A DNA stretch of 64,000 nucleotides from Rothia gullae (GTDB lineage Bacteria; Actinomycetota; Actinomycetes; Actinomycetales; Micrococcaceae). The stretch covers positions 4,355-68,354 of the forward strand of contig NZ_JANCOC010000011.1 of assembly GCF_024294905.1 (NCBI RefSeq), given 5' to 3'. Below the pieces are notes generated by a model. That model did not search any database. It saw only the letters and a program-made list of their open reading frames with translations, and had not been told where the DNA came from. Made by a program: the position numbers and the translations under genes. This document shows, one piece after another, positions 25,833-34,225 of this stretch; positions within the stretch are counted from its first letter, which is position 1; each line of letters starts with the position of its first letter.

Positions 25833-27656
25833 CTAGAGTGCCAGCGTACGGTCAATGCGGATGCGTCGGCAGAAATCCTCATCATGGCTCACCAGGATGA
25901 GCGCGCCGGTATAGGCTTCGAGCGCCTGCACCAGCCAATCCACCGAAGAAATATCGAGGTTATTCGTCGGCTCATCCAGCATGAGTAGCTGCGGCATCGG
26001 ATCTGCCAGAAGCACCTGCGCCACCGCTGCGCGGAAACGCTCACCACCAGAGAGCTCACCGGTCTTATGGTGCACGCTCTCGCGGCGGAAAAGCAGGCGC
26101 GCCAACTGGTCACGCAGGTGCTGTTCGCTCACGCCGGGGTTAGCCCGCTGCACGCTCTGCAGGAGGGTGAGCTGCGGGTCGAGGGTGATGCGCTGCGGAA
26201 TGTACGCCCCCTCGAGGCAATAGTCGACCCGGTAGGCGGGCTGCACGGGGGAGTGGTACTCCGGGTCTTTTGCGTGGGCAATTGCCTCAAGGAGGGTGGT
26301 CTTGCCGCTGCCGTTCGCACCGGTGATGCGCAGATGCTCGGGACCGCTGAGAATCAGGTGTTCTGGGCGTTCCGCCGGTGTTCCCTGCTGGCTCTCACTA
26401 TCAGTCTCAGTGGGTGAAAAATGCAGAGAATCAACCTTAGTGGGTTGCTGAGCGGTAAATGTTTCACGTGAAACCTGGTGGGTAGTATCTCTGCTCAGCT
26501 CCAGTATCTTGCGCCCCGCGGGTAGGGGCTGCTGGCTCAATTCGGCGTAGATCTTCTCCTGCACGCGCACCTCATCCTGAGCCTTCTGATATGCCTCCTG
26601 AGCCTGCTCCTGCTTGCCGATGCGCAGAACTCGAAGCTTCACAGCCGCCTGCCGTGAGGCGTCCTTGGCGAGGGCGAGAATCGTGTCCGGCTGGTCGTCC
26701 TTCCAGACCTGCGCCATGTTCTTCGAGATAATCTCCTGCGCCTGCACCCACTCACGATGCGCCGAACGCACCCGGTTCTTCGCCTCACTCACGCGACGCT
26801 GAGCCGCCTGCTGCTCGGTGTCCAGTGCCTGCCGGTAGGTGCTGTAGTTACCCTCGAAGAGGCGCAGATGCGCCAGCCCCTGGCGATTGGCGTGAAGCTC
26901 CGCAATCACATTTACACGCTCCAGCAGGTCGCGGTCATGGCTAATAATGAGCGCCGGGCAGGGCAGTGCCTCCAACGCGGTGAAGAGCTGAGCCTTCGCC
27001 GCGGAGTCCAGGTTGTTCGTCGGCTCATCGAGCAGAATGAACTCGGGGTCAGAAATCATCAGTGAGGCAAGCGCGGCAATGACCGCCTCGCCACCGGAGA
27101 AACTGCGCATGCTGCGGGCAAAGAGTGCGCGAACCGCCTGCGGGTCGTCACGGTTAACCAGGGCCGCCGGGGTGAATCCGTAGGTCGCAAGAGCCGCGAG
27201 GGTGCGCTCCTCAACGTCCCAACTGTCCCCGATAATCTCATAGAGTTCGGGGGAATACTCGCCGGACTCCATTGCCTGCAGCGCCCGCAGAATCTCAGAG
27301 ATTCCGCAGAGCTTAGCGAGAGTCTGCTTTCGGTCCAGACCCAAATCCTGAGGTAGATATGCCATGCGTGCCGGCGCCGCCAAAGAACCGGAATCCGGGG
27401 TTAAATCTCCCAAAATCAACCTCATAAGGGTGGTTTTTCCGCGGCCATTGTCACCAATGAGCCCGGTCAGAGGTGCCGAAAACACTGCCGAAAGATCCGC
27501 AAAAAGCGGAGGCTGGCTCGGGTGTGCAAAGTGTAGATGAGCGATACTAACGTGCGCCGCTGCATGGGAAACCATGTGGGAAGCCGCGTGGGAACGGGCA
27601 TCGCGGGAAGATGTGGAATGGGGAAGGGTCGCCTGCGGCTGAAGTACGTGTGTCAT
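25833..27656 (-). CDS. ABC-F family ATPase (ribosome-associated)
   Basis: A 607-residue protein with two ABC domains and no membrane span. Walker A motifs are GDNGRGKTT (about residue 67) and GANGSGKTT (about 443). Signature motifs SGGEAVIAALA and LSGGERFRAA and two DEPTNNLD Walker B motifs are present. A charged linker with the tRNA-contacting region lies between them. ABC-F proteins act on the ribosome as translation factors or antibiotic-protection proteins. This one has a His/Ser-rich N-terminal extension of about 35 residues. The ATG has AAGGAG six bases upstream. The upstream leader with a tiny ORF and terminator suggests drug-inducible control. The actual drug range is not readable. 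Confidence 0.9.
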   Translation of the reverse strand: MTHVLQPQATLPHSTSSRDARSHAASHMVSHAAAHVSIAHLHFAHPSQPPLFADLSAVFSAPLTGLIGDNGRGKTTLMRLILGDLTPDSGSLAAPARMAYLPQDLGLDRKQTLAKLCGISEILRALQAMESGEYSPELYEIIGDSWDVEERTLAALATYGFTPAALVNRDDPQAVRALFARSMRSFSGGEAVIAALASLMISDPEFILLDEPTNNLDSAAKAQLFTALEALPCPALIISHDRDLLERVNVIAELHANRQGLAHLRLFEGNYSTYRQALDTEQQAAQRRVSEAKNRVRSAHREWVQAQEIISKNMAQVWKDDQPDTILALAKDASRQAAVKLRVLRIGKQEQAQEAYQKAQDEVRVQEKIYAELSQQPLPAGRKILELSRDTTHQVSRETFTAQQPTKVDSLHFSPTETDSESQQGTPAERPEHLILSGPEHLRITGANGSGKTTLLEAIAHAKDPEYHSPVQPAYRVDYCLEGAYIPQRITLDPQLTLLQSVQRANPGVSEQHLRDQLARLLFRRESVHHKTGELSGGERFRAAVAQVLLADPMPQLLMLDEPTNNLDISSVDWLVQALEAYTGALILVSHDEDFCRRIRIDRTLAL

Positions 27657-27810
27657 ACGAGCTCCTTGAATCGACGCGAATCATGGATACGAGTCATGGA
27701 TGCTCGGGTGCCCTCAAGCTCCGACGGTGCTGCGTTGCGGCAGTGTGTCGGCGGTTTGGCTACCTGCACTGAGTGCGCAGCGGTAAGAGGCTCGCCCCAA
27801 AAAGGGCGCG

Positions 27811-27851
27811 AAAAAACCCGAGCGTAACGGTGGATGTATCTGTGCCCGGGT
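27811..27851 (-). terminator. Leader terminator (attenuator) of the ABC-F gene
   Basis: On the minus strand ACCCGGGC (27844-27851) pairs with GCTCGGGT (27816-27823) and TTTTT follows directly. It lies about 155 bases before the ABC-F start, inside its leader. It points toward the gene and not away from it. Confidence 0.65.
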
Positions 27852-27954
27852 GCGTGCGCGCTAATAAAGACACACAGAAAAATGGAAGTGTGCAGGGGAA
27901 TATGCCTGCACAAATAGCTGCGTGAGTGCGCGAAAAATTCTGTGAGGTCCGGGC

Positions 27955-27972
27955 TTATGCTCGGTGGGTCAT
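27955..27972 (-). CDS. Five-codon leader peptide ORF upstream of ABC-F
   Basis: ATG ACC CAC CGA GCA TAA encodes Met-Thr-His-Arg-Ala. A perfect AGGAGG (27983-27988) lies ten bases upstream. Such a strong ribosome-binding site before so short an ORF, followed by a GTGCAGG/CCTGCAC hairpin and a terminator, is the layout of ribosome-stalling attenuators. Translation is inferred. Confidence 0.5.
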   Translation of the reverse strand: MTHRA

Positions 27973-28183
27973 TTCTTTGATGCCTCCTAGATTCCGAATA
28001 CCGCCCCGGTCGCGCCTTGGGTGGCTTCGGTCAAACGATACGTTCAGCTCCGCCAACTACCCCCCCACGGTGGGGTAACACGGATAGAGAGCTGAGGACT
28101 CCAGCATAGGGAGCGTACGGGTGCTGAGTCAAACACCCTCCCGCAAAACCGCCTGCCAAGTGCCGATATCCCCTAGACAACGC

Positions 28184-28223
28184 AAAAGGAAGGGCGACAC
28201 CAATCGGTGCCGCCCCTCCTTTT
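28184..28223. terminator. Terminator downstream of the Nudix gene
   Basis: AAAAGGA-GGGCG/CGCCC-TCCTTTT stem with an inner CACC/GGTG arm and symmetric A/T ends, 39 bases after the Nudix stop. Confidence 0.8.
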
Positions 28224-28262
28224 AGGCATTAAATCTGCGCGCGTACAACACGCGAAACACCA

Positions 28263-29075
28263 TTACGCCTCGTGGCGCTCACGGTACATACCCAGCGGGC
28301 CCGCATCCGCGTACGCCTGAGCGTCGTTGTAACGGTACAGGCGCGGCGGGCGGTGACGGGTACCCTCCACGCGGCGGCCGGTGTCAATAATCGACTTCGA
28401 CGCTGCAATCTGGCGGCGGAAGTTCGCCGGATCCAGGGTGCGACCCAGAATCGCCTCGTACACCTCACGCAGCTGCGCCAGGGTGAACTCCTCACCCAAG
28501 AAAGAGTGCGCAATACGCGAGTACTCGACCTTGTTCTGCAGGCGGTAGAGCGCATACTCAATGATTTCGTTGTGGTCGAAGGCGAGCTCGGGCAGCTCAT
28601 CCACCGGGAACCAGCGGATGTTCTCGTGTACGCGAGTGTTCGCGACCTCGGTGGCGGGAATCGACGCCCAGTACACCACGGAAACCACGCGCTCGTGATC
28701 AGTGCCGGGTGCCGGTTCAGGCTCGCCCACAACGCGGGCGGCGCGCGCCTCGGGGGTGCGCAGAACGTCACCGAATGCGTAGAGCTGCTCCAGGTAGCCG
28801 GGCTGCAGGTTGGTTGCGCGCTTCAGGGTCGAAGCCGCCGCCTCCTCGAGGGAAAGATTCGGGTTGAGCGGACCGCCAGGAAGCGCCCACTGGCCCTTAT
28901 AGGGCTCGCGGAGGCGGCGAACCAGCGGTAGCCACAGGGTCGGGTGGGTTTCGTTTTCCTTGGGGCGCAGTGCCAGAATAACGGTCGAGACGGCGAGGGA
29001 TACAGAGGTGTGGTCCACGTCGTTGTGCTCTTCAGCGGCGACTGCGCCGGGAAGAGGCTGGGATGCGATGCTCAT
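28263..29075 (-). CDS. Nudix-domain protein with C-terminal winged helix (NrtR-like)
   Basis: A 270-residue protein. The Nudix fold covers about 25-180 (LWLPLVRR, GQWALPGGPL) and the C-terminal part (about 185-260; FTLAQLREVYEAILGRTLDPANFRRQI) is the winged helix found in NrtR regulators and ADP-ribose Nudix relatives. The catalytic box is degenerate: the REUxEE core reads LKRATN, so hydrolysis is unlikely and ligand sensing is favoured. NrtR proteins bind ADP-ribose and repress NAD-synthesis genes. No nad gene is adjacent here, so the target is unknown. The start ATG has AGGAGG upstream. Confidence 0.85.
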   Translation of the reverse strand: MSIASQPLPGAVAAEEHNDVDHTSVSLAVSTVILALRPKENETHPTLWLPLVRRLREPYKGQWALPGGPLNPNLSLEEAAASTLKRATNLQPGYLEQLYAFGDVLRTPEARAARVVGEPEPAPGTDHERVVSVVYWASIPATEVANTRVHENIRWFPVDELPELAFDHNEIIEYALYRLQNKVEYSRIAHSFLGEEFTLAQLREVYEAILGRTLDPANFRRQIAASKSIIDTGRRVEGTRHRPPRLYRYNDAQAYADAGPLGMYRERHEA

Positions 29076-29230
29076 TCAGACCTCCTGTGCGAATGGGTAT
29101 CGATAGGTGTGCATACTCTACCCATTTTAAGGGGTTAATAGGGTAAAAATGCACGCAAGGCACCCGCTGACCCGAAAACCGGTACCATCCGCGTCGTGTC
29201 AAGGGGAAAAGTTCAGGTACCGGACACGCC

Positions 29231-29279
29231 AAAGCACCCCTCCTGCCTGTCCAATAGAACAGGCAGGAGAGGCGCTTTA
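29231..29279. terminator. Terminator after the monooxygenase gene
   Basis: Stem AAAGC-CC-CTCCTGCCTGT paired with AACAGGCAGGAG-GG-GCTTT, with a short loop. Confidence 0.85.
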
Positions 29280-29336
29280 GCGTCTACTTATGCAACATCT
29301 AACTATGCAGTTTTAGGTGCATATCAGGGGTGCAGA

Positions 29337-29657
29337 CTAGTCGATCTGCAGCTCGCCCATAGCGTCCCAGCCGTCGCCGTCAACCAGGCGAGAAATAATC
29401 TTCGGGGTTGCAGTCAGCAGCGGACGCATGTCCTTCAGAGCCTGCTGGAAGTGGTCAGAGTTCACGTGCGGGCCAGCTGCATCGTCGTTGAAAGCCTCGA
29501 GCAGAACGAACTCGTTCGGGTCCTCAACACTGCGGGACCACTCGAAGAACTTATTGCCTTCCTCGGCGCGGGTTGCCTCGGTGAAAGCGCGGGTCTTCTC
29601 AATCCACTGGTCAGCGTATTCGGGCTTGACGGGGAACTTTACAGCAATGAAAATCAT
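29337..29657 (-). CDS. Antibiotic-biosynthesis-monooxygenase (ABM) fold protein, putative quinol monooxygenase
   Basis: A 106-residue single-domain protein of the ABM ferredoxin-like fold, similar in layout to YgiN: FIAVKFPVKPEYADQW at the start, NKFFEWSRSVEDPNEFVLLEAF in the middle, and HVNSDHFQQAL before the last strand. Members act on quinones or are of unknown role. The ATG has CAAGGAG upstream. It stands alone between its own terminator and the convergent-strand TetR gene region. Confidence 0.82.
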   Translation of the reverse strand: MIFIAVKFPVKPEYADQWIEKTRAFTEATRAEEGNKFFEWSRSVEDPNEFVLLEAFNDDAAGPHVNSDHFQQALKDMRPLLTATPKIISRLVDGDGWDAMGELQID

Positions 29658-29793
29658 CGGAACTCCTTGGTTGAAGAGTAGATACGTACCCTTCCAGTTT
29701 AAGCCCCGGGTGCTCGCCGGCGCTGAAGAATAGGGTTTGAGGTAGCGGTTTTAGCTTGTGGCTTTAACCGCTGTGTCGAGTGGCTTTTGTGGT

Positions 29794-30372
29794 TTAACGA
29801 GCCGCCGCCTTGAGTACCTGCAGGGCGCGTTCGAGTGCCGCACGGTCTGCCGCGATGGCTGCAGCCCTCTGCGGGCTGGCGGAGTCGCCTCCGAATGCCG
29901 CGTTGTAGTACATGCCATCACCCAGAAGCAGCACGGTGCGGGCAATCTGTTCATCACCCAGCTCAGCGAGAACGAGCGCATGCCAGCCATCCTGTACGCG
30001 ACTCATGGTCTGCTGGGCGAGCTCATTATTGTTCTGCGCCAGGCGGCTGAGGGCAATGAGGGCACGGTCGAACGGGGTGTTATCCGGCGTGGAGGAATTG
30101 ATGTAGTAGGCGCTTGCCCCCTCGGGTGCCTGCTCCATTGCCGCGAAGTCCTCTTCAGCCAGGGTGAGGGTGCGTTCTGCGAGCGCTTCAAGGAGCGCCT
30201 TCTTGGATGAGAAGTGGTAGAGTAGCCCGCCCTTGGAAACCTTGGCGGGGGTGGCGACGGCGTTGAGGGTTGCGGCGCGTTCTCCCGAGCGAATCAGCAG
30301 GTCGACGTAGGTGTCGAGGATGTGTTCGCGGGAGTTGTTGGCGCGCTGTTTGCGGTGGTTGGGGGTGGTCAT
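29794..30372 (-). CDS. TetR/AcrR-family repressor
   Basis: A 192-residue regulator with an N-terminal HTH (about 15-60; AATLNAVATPAKVSKGGLLYHFSSK, typical TetR) and a helical ligand-binding C-terminus. It is divergent from the MFS pump at 30550, with a palindrome between them. It most likely represses itself and the pump until a toxic compound binds. The ATG at 30372 lies 23 bases from the palindrome. The ligand is unknown. Confidence 0.92.
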   Translation of the reverse strand: MTTPNHRKQRANNSREHILDTYVDLLIRSGERAATLNAVATPAKVSKGGLLYHFSSKKALLEALAERTLTLAEEDFAAMEQAPEGASAYYINSSTPDNTPFDRALIALSRLAQNNNELAQQTMSRVQDGWHALVLAELGDEQIARTVLLLGDGMYYNAAFGGDSASPQRAAAIAADRAALERALQVLKAAAR

Positions 30373-30394
30373 GGGTACCAGTCTAACCGCTTGA

Positions 30395-30420
30395 AACTAT
30401 ACCGTCCAGTTGGTATAGTT
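30395..30420. promoter_or_regulatory. TetR operator between tetR and the MFS pump
   Basis: Perfect 9-bp arms AACTATACC and GGTATAGTT are separated by eight bases. TATAGT can also serve as a -10 element. The position and form are those of a TetR dimer site controlling both directions. Confidence 0.75.
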
Positions 30421-30490
30421 AATCTTCGTTTATGGCCCCGTCCGGACCCCTAAAACCTCACTAAAAGACCTAGCCCAAAAGACAGGCCGA

Positions 30491-30519
30491 GCTGATGCCG
30501 CCGCGTCCGCCGCATCAGC
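30491..30519 (+). repeat. Hairpin in the leader of the MFS gene
   Basis: GCTGATGC/GCATCAGC arms with a GC-rich loop, 30 bases before the MFS start. No T-run follows. The MFS start lacks a clear ribosome-binding site, so the hairpin may affect translation. Confidence 0.45.
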
Positions 30520-30549
30520 CGACACCTTATAGACGCACGAAAACAACCC

Positions 30550-32115
30550 ATGACGAATCACAATCCGCACACCACGGCTCTGCCCATTCACGCCCCCGAC
30601 CAGAAGACCAAGCGCTGGGCGGCACTCGGTGTGCTCATGCTCCCGGTGCTCCTGGTCTCCATCGACAACACAGTGCTTGCCTTCGCGGTGCCCGCAATCG
30701 CTAAGGCGCTGAGCCCCTCCTCCGCGGAGCAGCTGTGGATCGTTGACTCCTACTCCCTGGTGCTCTCCGCCCTGCTCGTGCCCATGGGCGCTATCGGTGA
30801 CCGCATCGGTCGCCGCAAGCTGCTGCTCATCGGCTCGACCGGCTTCGCGGCAATCTCTGCGCTCGCGGCATTCGCGCCCTCCGCGCTGATGCTCGTGGTT
30901 GCCCGCGCCCTGCTTGGCATTTTTGGCGCCATGCTCATGCCGGCAACCCTGTCGATTATTCGCAATATCTTTGTGGATGCGACCGAGCGCCGCATCGCTA
31001 TTGCCGTGTGGGCTTCGGGCTTCTCGGCGGGTGCGGCGCTGGGCCCGATTGTGGGTGGTTTCCTGCTGGAGCACTTCGACTGGGGTTCGGTGTTCCTGCT
31101 CGCTGTGCCGATTCTGATTCCTCTGCTGATTCTCGCCCCGATTATGGTTCCCGAGTCGAAGGACCCGAACCCCAGCCCGGTGGATCCGCTGAGCATCCTG
31201 CTGATTATGACCGGCATGACCGGCATTACCTTCGGTCTGACTCACACCTCCGAAACCGGGTTCGATGCGGTGGCTATCAGCACCATCCTTGCCGGCCTGT
31301 GCTTCATCGTCCTGTTCGTGCTGCGTCAGCTCAACCGCGAGAAGAACGATATTCAGCCCATGCTGGATGTGCGCCTCTTCCGCAACACCGTGTTCACCGG
31401 CGCGATTACCGCAAACCTCATCTCCATGATGGTGGACGTTGGCTTCATCTACTTCGCCTCCCAGCACCTGCAGTTGGTCTCCGGTCTGCCGCCCATGTAC
31501 GCCGGTATGCTGCTGATTCCCGGTACCCTGGCGATCATTATCGCCGGTCTGGTGATTGCGCGCGTGGCGGTGCACTTCCACCCGGCGCAGGTGGTGTCTT
31601 TCGGTCTGGCGCTCCACGCTGCCGCGTTCGCGGTGCTCGCCTTCCTGGGTGCGCACAACGACTTGGTGATTATCCTGATCTTCATTGTGCTCGGTACCGG
31701 CATCGGTATTGCGCAGACCATTTCGAACGACCTGATGCTCTCCAGCGTGCCGCCGCGTAAGGCTGGTGCGGCATCCGCGATCTCGGAGACCTCCTACGAG
31801 ACAGGTACGGTGCTCGGCACCGTCATCATTGGTGGCATGCTCACCGCCGTCTACCGCGCAAATGTGGTTGTACCCGACGGCCTGGATGAGACTCTCGCCG
31901 ACCACGCCCACGAAACCCTCGGCGGTGCCGTGTCCGTCGCCAGCCATGTAGGTGGCGAGCAGGCGAACCAGCTGCTCTCCTCCGCATTCGCTGCCTTCGA
32001 CTCGGGCGTGGTGCTGAGCTCCGCATTCAGTGCCGTGCTCATGGGTGTTATGGCTGTCATCAGCTACCTCATGATTCGTAAGGCACCGCGCGAAATGAAG
32101 CCCGCAGAACACTAA
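30550..32115 (+). CDS. MFS drug efflux transporter, DHA2 family (14 spans)
   Basis: A 521-residue transporter with about 14 membrane spans, of the EmrB/QacA type that exports drugs and cationic biocides by proton antiport. Landmarks are the acidic residue in VSIDNTVLAFAVPAI of span 1, GDRIGRRKLLLIG between spans 2 and 3, and antiporter motif C-like ASGFSAGAALGPIVGG. The segment resembles the SmvA/QacA branch. It faces the TetR gene and should be derepressed with it. A clear terminator follows. Specific drugs cannot be named from sequence. Confidence 0.9.
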   Translation: MTNHNPHTTALPIHAPDQKTKRWAALGVLMLPVLLVSIDNTVLAFAVPAIAKALSPSSAEQLWIVDSYSLVLSALLVPMGAIGDRIGRRKLLLIGSTGFAAISALAAFAPSALMLVVARALLGIFGAMLMPATLSIIRNIFVDATERRIAIAVWASGFSAGAALGPIVGGFLLEHFDWGSVFLLAVPILIPLLILAPIMVPESKDPNPSPVDPLSILLIMTGMTGITFGLTHTSETGFDAVAISTILAGLCFIVLFVLRQLNREKNDIQPMLDVRLFRNTVFTGAITANLISMMVDVGFIYFASQHLQLVSGLPPMYAGMLLIPGTLAIIIAGLVIARVAVHFHPAQVVSFGLALHAAAFAVLAFLGAHNDLVIILIFIVLGTGIGIAQTISNDLMLSSVPPRKAGAASAISETSYETGTVLGTVIIGGMLTAVYRANVVVPDGLDETLADHAHETLGGAVSVASHVGGEQANQLLSSAFAAFDSGVVLSSAFSAVLMGVMAVISYLMIRKAPREMKPAEH

Positions 32116-32140
32116 TACAGCGCACTAAACCTCATAGATA

Positions 32141-32188
32141 AGCTCCGTCTCCCGTTGCTCTTGAGCGCCGGGAGGCGGGGCTATTTTT
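32141..32188 (+). terminator. Terminator of the MFS gene
   Basis: A 14-bp stem AGCTCCGTCTCCCG/CGGGAGGCGGGGCT (with wobble pairs), followed by ATTTTT. Confidence 0.85.
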
Positions 32189-32324
32189 ACGCACCCACCT
32201 GCGCATTTAAAGGTTCAGCACAGGTGCCGGTGGTACGGTAAAAACAGTAGGCTCACGCCCGAAAAAGTCGCCCGAAAAAGACAGAGGAACCAACGGCTCC
32301 ACACACTCAAGGAGGAACGCCACC

Positions 32325-33662
32325 ATGGGACTCAAAGACTGGATTGCACCCTTCATTACACTGCTGATTGGTGCCAGCACCATCTTCATCTCCTACAAGA
32401 ACTACCAGGCGCAGGCGGCGGCAAAACCCTCCGAACTGGCGCGACTGGAACTGTGGAGCAAGCTCCTCACCGAAGCCGGCTTGGACCTCAACGCCCTACC
32501 CGACCCCGAAAAGCTCACCTCCGACCAGCGCGTCGTCCTCGAAAACTACCGGGTCTTCCTCAAGCGTGCGTCCCTCGAATCGAAGCTGCGTAAAGTTGGC
32601 ATCGACAGCAACCGTATCTTCAGCCTGCTCATGAAGCGTGCGCACTCTTCCGTGAAGCCTACGCCCATCCCCATTGGCGACTCGATTAGCTACTACCGCC
32701 TGATTCTACGTGCCCTGCTGTACATTTGGGTTCCGCTGGCCGTGATTTTCATCGGCGTGCCCATCATCGTGGTCACCATCGCCTACCTGATTGGCCTGTT
32801 CACGAACCACCGCGGCAATCTGTCTGACTTTGCACTCTCCCCGCTCGCCGTGGTGCTCCTGATTGTTGGTGCGGTCGCCGTCGGTGCCCTCGTGTACCTG
32901 CAGAACCGCATTATCTCCGCCATTATCGCGAACAATGTGTACTTTTACTTCTGGGATATTTACGGCTCCAAGAAGGGCGCTCGCGACTCCAAGGACGCCT
33001 ACAGCGAGCGCCTGGCGGCTAAAACCTACGCCGACCAGCTGTTCCTCGGTCAGCAGGAGTTCGCTCACCAGTTCCGCGAGAACATGTACATGGCGGGTAT
33101 TCAGGAGATTGATGAGTACCCGCGCGTGCTCAGCGACAGCGTGATGCTGCCGCGCAACTACCGGGTTGCGGAAACCACCGAGGGTGAGGACCGTATCGAC
33201 CGCTTCGTGAACTGGGTGCGCTCCAAGATTGGTTTTGAGCGCCTGGAACCGCGCATCATCTACAGGCTCGAACATAAGGACGCGCACAAGGATGCGAAGA
33301 AGGAATCCGCGCACGGTGAGCCGGTAGCTACTGAGCAGGGTGTTTCTGAGCAGCCTGTAGAGACTCTGGCTCAGGATAAGCAGGAGGATGCGCAGAAGGC
33401 TCCGGAGGCGCCCGCCTCTGCGGAGTCCGCCTCGGATGAGCCCATCGTCGCGGAGGTGCCCGTTGACGCGCCTGCCGATCATCCTACTGACGTGCTTGCT
33501 GGGGATCTAGCTGATGCACCTACCGAGCCCGTCACCGGAAATGCCACCGAACCTTCTGCCGCAATTGCCGTATCTGGGGCAGACGACCCCACGGAGGTGT
33601 TCACCCGCATCCCGCACGATGCCGCCAGTGAGGAACCTGGCGCTGAGAAGCCCAAAAACTAA
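32325..33662 (+). CDS. Membrane protein of unknown function with acidic Ala-rich tail
   Basis: A 445-residue protein not recognised. One N-terminal span (about 8-24) is followed by a cytoplasmic helical part, then two spans at about 129-157 and 172-192 and a soluble segment to about 325. The last 120 residues are low-complexity Ala/Glu/Pro/Asp with imperfect DAP and EPV repeats. The ATG has AAGGAGGAAC upstream. It has its own promoter region after the MFS terminator and is followed by a bidirectional terminator. A scaffold or envelope role is only a guess. Confidence 0.75.
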   Translation: MGLKDWIAPFITLLIGASTIFISYKNYQAQAAAKPSELARLELWSKLLTEAGLDLNALPDPEKLTSDQRVVLENYRVFLKRASLESKLRKVGIDSNRIFSLLMKRAHSSVKPTPIPIGDSISYYRLILRALLYIWVPLAVIFIGVPIIVVTIAYLIGLFTNHRGNLSDFALSPLAVVLLIVGAVAVGALVYLQNRIISAIIANNVYFYFWDIYGSKKGARDSKDAYSERLAAKTYADQLFLGQQEFAHQFRENMYMAGIQEIDEYPRVLSDSVMLPRNYRVAETTEGEDRIDRFVNWVRSKIGFERLEPRIIYRLEHKDAHKDAKKESAHGEPVATEQGVSEQPVETLAQDKQEDAQKAPEAPASAESASDEPIVAEVPVDAPADHPTDVLAGDLADAPTEPVTGNATEPSAAIAVSGADDPTEVFTRIPHDAASEEPGAEKPKN

Positions 33663-33713
33663 ATAGCCGCCCGGAGCGCAGGAAATCCCCGGAGCACCAG
33701 AATCCGGCATGAG

Positions 33714-33766
33714 AAAAGGGTCGCAGCCTACGAATCGCCATTGAATCGTAAGCGTACGACCCTTTT
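33714..33766. terminator. Bidirectional terminator after the unknown membrane protein
   Basis: AAAAGGGTCG/CGACCCTTTT outer stem with an inner TACGA/TCGTA arm. Confidence 0.8.
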
Positions 33767-34170
33767 CCTTTCCCTTCAAGGAAGAGCAGAATCGGAGGTA
33801 CCGCCCGACCAAGAAGAGCTAAATGATGCGCCCCTCCACCAGTAGAGGTTGCCTGGCAGAAGAACCCGCAAGAGCGGGTCGGCAGAGCGCCCGGCAGAGG
33901 AGGCATCACGCTTGAGGAACCGCCCCTCACCCCACCAAAGAACAGGTTGAGCCCGCCAAAGAATGGGTTGAGGCAACAGAAAACCCCGAGCTGGCGTATC
34001 TCCTGTATCTTCAGAAAATCCTGTATCTTCAGACGATCTTGTCTCTTCAGAAAATAACTACATCTCGGGGTAGGGGGGAGGACGATTCGCGCTCCGGGTG
34101 GCACCTACCCTCTCCCACCCGGAGACGAATCGTGGGGATGTTCGCAGTGTAATGAAGACATCCCACCGAA
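33767..34170. other. Gene-free segment with tandem repeats and a strong hairpin
   Basis: Three near-identical units of about 18 bases (core TGTATCTTCAGA) lie at about 34000-34050. Further left are two partial repeats with AAAGAA followed by GGTTGAG. At 34081-34131 a very strong hairpin pairs ACGATTCG/CGAATCGT and CTCCGGGTGG/CCACCCGGAG. A 167-codon minus-strand frame crosses it but starts with GTG inside the hairpin and is not credible. Confidence 0.55.
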
Positions 34171-34196
34171 ATCCCTAACGAAAGTTCGGGGTTTCT
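34171..34196 (-). terminator. Possible terminator of the alcohol dehydrogenase
   Basis: AAATCCC/GGGGTTT arms with an inner short pairing, 30 bases after the dehydrogenase stop. T-residues follow on the minus strand. Confidence 0.45.
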
Positions 34197-34225
34197 GTAT
34201 GAGCGGTATATGAGCCTACCGCAGT

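Noticed and set aside
30430..32112. 560-codon minus-strand frame opposite the MFS gene
   Set aside because: It is a His/Gly/Gln-rich antisense shadow created by codon bias of the transporter; no start site or family resemblance.
34000..34050. CRISPR array
   Set aside because: Only three short near-tandem units without spacers and no cas genes.
33601..34104. 167-codon minus-strand frame in the gene-free segment
   Set aside because: It starts with GTG inside a strong hairpin, runs through a bidirectional terminator into the 3' end of the opposite-strand gene, and its repeats only mirror DNA repeats.
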